Assembly (NCBI GenBank): GCA_946800325.1
Contig: OX326961.1
Coordinates: 44,033,415 to 44,097,414, forward strand
DNA from: Luzula sylvatica
Taxonomy: Eukaryota; Streptophyta; Magnoliopsida; Poales; Juncaceae
Direction: 5' to 3'
DNA: 64,000 nt
Shown here: one piece after another, positions 63,525 to 64,000 of the stretch
Numbering within the stretch: the first letter of the stretch is position 1
Layout of the letters: the number at the start of each line of letters is the position of its first letter
Translations under genes and position numbers: made by a program
Notes under the pieces: generated by a model
Databases searched by the model: none
Told to the model about the DNA's origin: nothing
The model's input: the letters and a program-made list of their open reading frames with translations, nothing else

Positions 63525-64000
63525 AACATTCAATGTTCTAATTTGAGGACTTTTTGGTATCAATAAACAAGCATTAAGAGCAACTAGTTGTTTCGCCCTT
63601 TTTGCAGAACATCACAATTTGGCTTAAATACTTTGAGCTATTGGTTCAATATAATTAATATATGTTTCCTGATATGTTATATATTAATTCTTGATGTATT
63701 ATTATGAATTAATTAGAATAGAAATGATTAGGTTACAAGTTGAACTCGAATTTGTTTCGAGTTTAAAATACAAGCAAGTTGGATCCAGTTCGAGTCTGGT
63801 TTGATAAGCTTTCGAATTAACTCTGCACGACTCCATTAACTACGAGCTGGTGTAGAGCAAGTTATTATCAAACTAAAATCGAGTTGCGAGTCGTGAACTA
63901 AACTTGCACGCACAATACCGAAATGAGTATTTGGTGTATTTTCAGCTTTAAGATGGCGCACCGAGATCCAAAATATTTGGGCTCAAATCTCAAGTGCTCT
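63525..64000. other. Region downstream of presenilin
   Basis: A 3' UTR with a possible polyadenylation signal ('caataaacaagc', about 63561), then AT-rich sequence. The last 60 bases ('ggctcaaatctc') faintly resemble a SINE B box, but the window ends there. Confidence 0.4.

Overview
The window is AT-rich nuclear DNA from a dicot plant. Genes with canonical GT-AG introns sit in an intergenic space packed with plant-type transposable elements: copia and LINE remnants, solo LTRs, hAT, Mutator and PIF-like MITEs, and Helitron-like ends. I cannot name the species from sequence alone; an asterid is a guess. I see no organellar, bacterial or viral segment.

Seven host-type genes can be supported. (1) A 22-exon SEC31 gene of the COPII coat (6961-12712, minus). 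(2) A four-exon short-chain dehydrogenase/reductase of the neomenthol dehydrogenase/salutaridine reductase type (18711-20032, minus). (3) A three-exon eight-cysteine non-specific lipid transfer protein (30948-31748, plus). (4) An intronless EIN3/EIN3-like transcription factor of ethylene signalling (46975-48771, plus), preceded by a leader intron and a G-box-rich upstream region. (5) A decayed RPA1-like gene (54442-55971, plus). (6) A five-exon ARF GTPase gene (58029-59268, minus) lacking its catalytic glutamine. (7) An intronless presenilin (62274-63524, plus). These are independent genes, as usual in plants; SEC31 and ARF both act in vesicle traffic, but nothing shows they are linked functionally.

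Repeats by region. 2.2-3.0 kb: a hAT-type MITE with perfect 8-bp target duplication inside a LINE remnant. 3.9-5.4 kb: the 3' end of a copia element. 5.7-5.9 kb: a ~75-bp tandem repeat. 13.3-14.3 and 16.5-17.1 kb: 5'-truncated LINE fragments. 15.1-16.4 and 26.2-27.8 kb: PIF/Harbinger-like elements. 21.8-24.9 kb: two solo LTRs of different families (A1, B1). 33.3-34.8 kb: two small TIR elements. 36.4-39.2 kb: solo LTR A2, then a Mutator-like element. 40.9-41.5 kb: microsatellites around a fold-back element. 50.2-51.2 kb: solo LTR B2. 57.0-57.6 and 60.4-61.0 kb: two more hAT-type MITEs.

The most unusual structure is in the family A solo LTRs. Directly upstream of the LTR TATA box each carries 16-18 copies of a 14-bp palindrome with consensus TCCGTT-NN-AACGGA. 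Most copies are spaced by near-integer numbers of helical turns (20-23, 30-31 and 51-53 bp), and in A2 they are organised into a 190-bp higher-order repeat. This looks like a helically phased enhancer array with MYB-type AACGG half-sites. The second unusual signal is the ARF paralogue, which has lost Gln71-Asp72 and has Ala for Gly50 (human ARF1 numbering).
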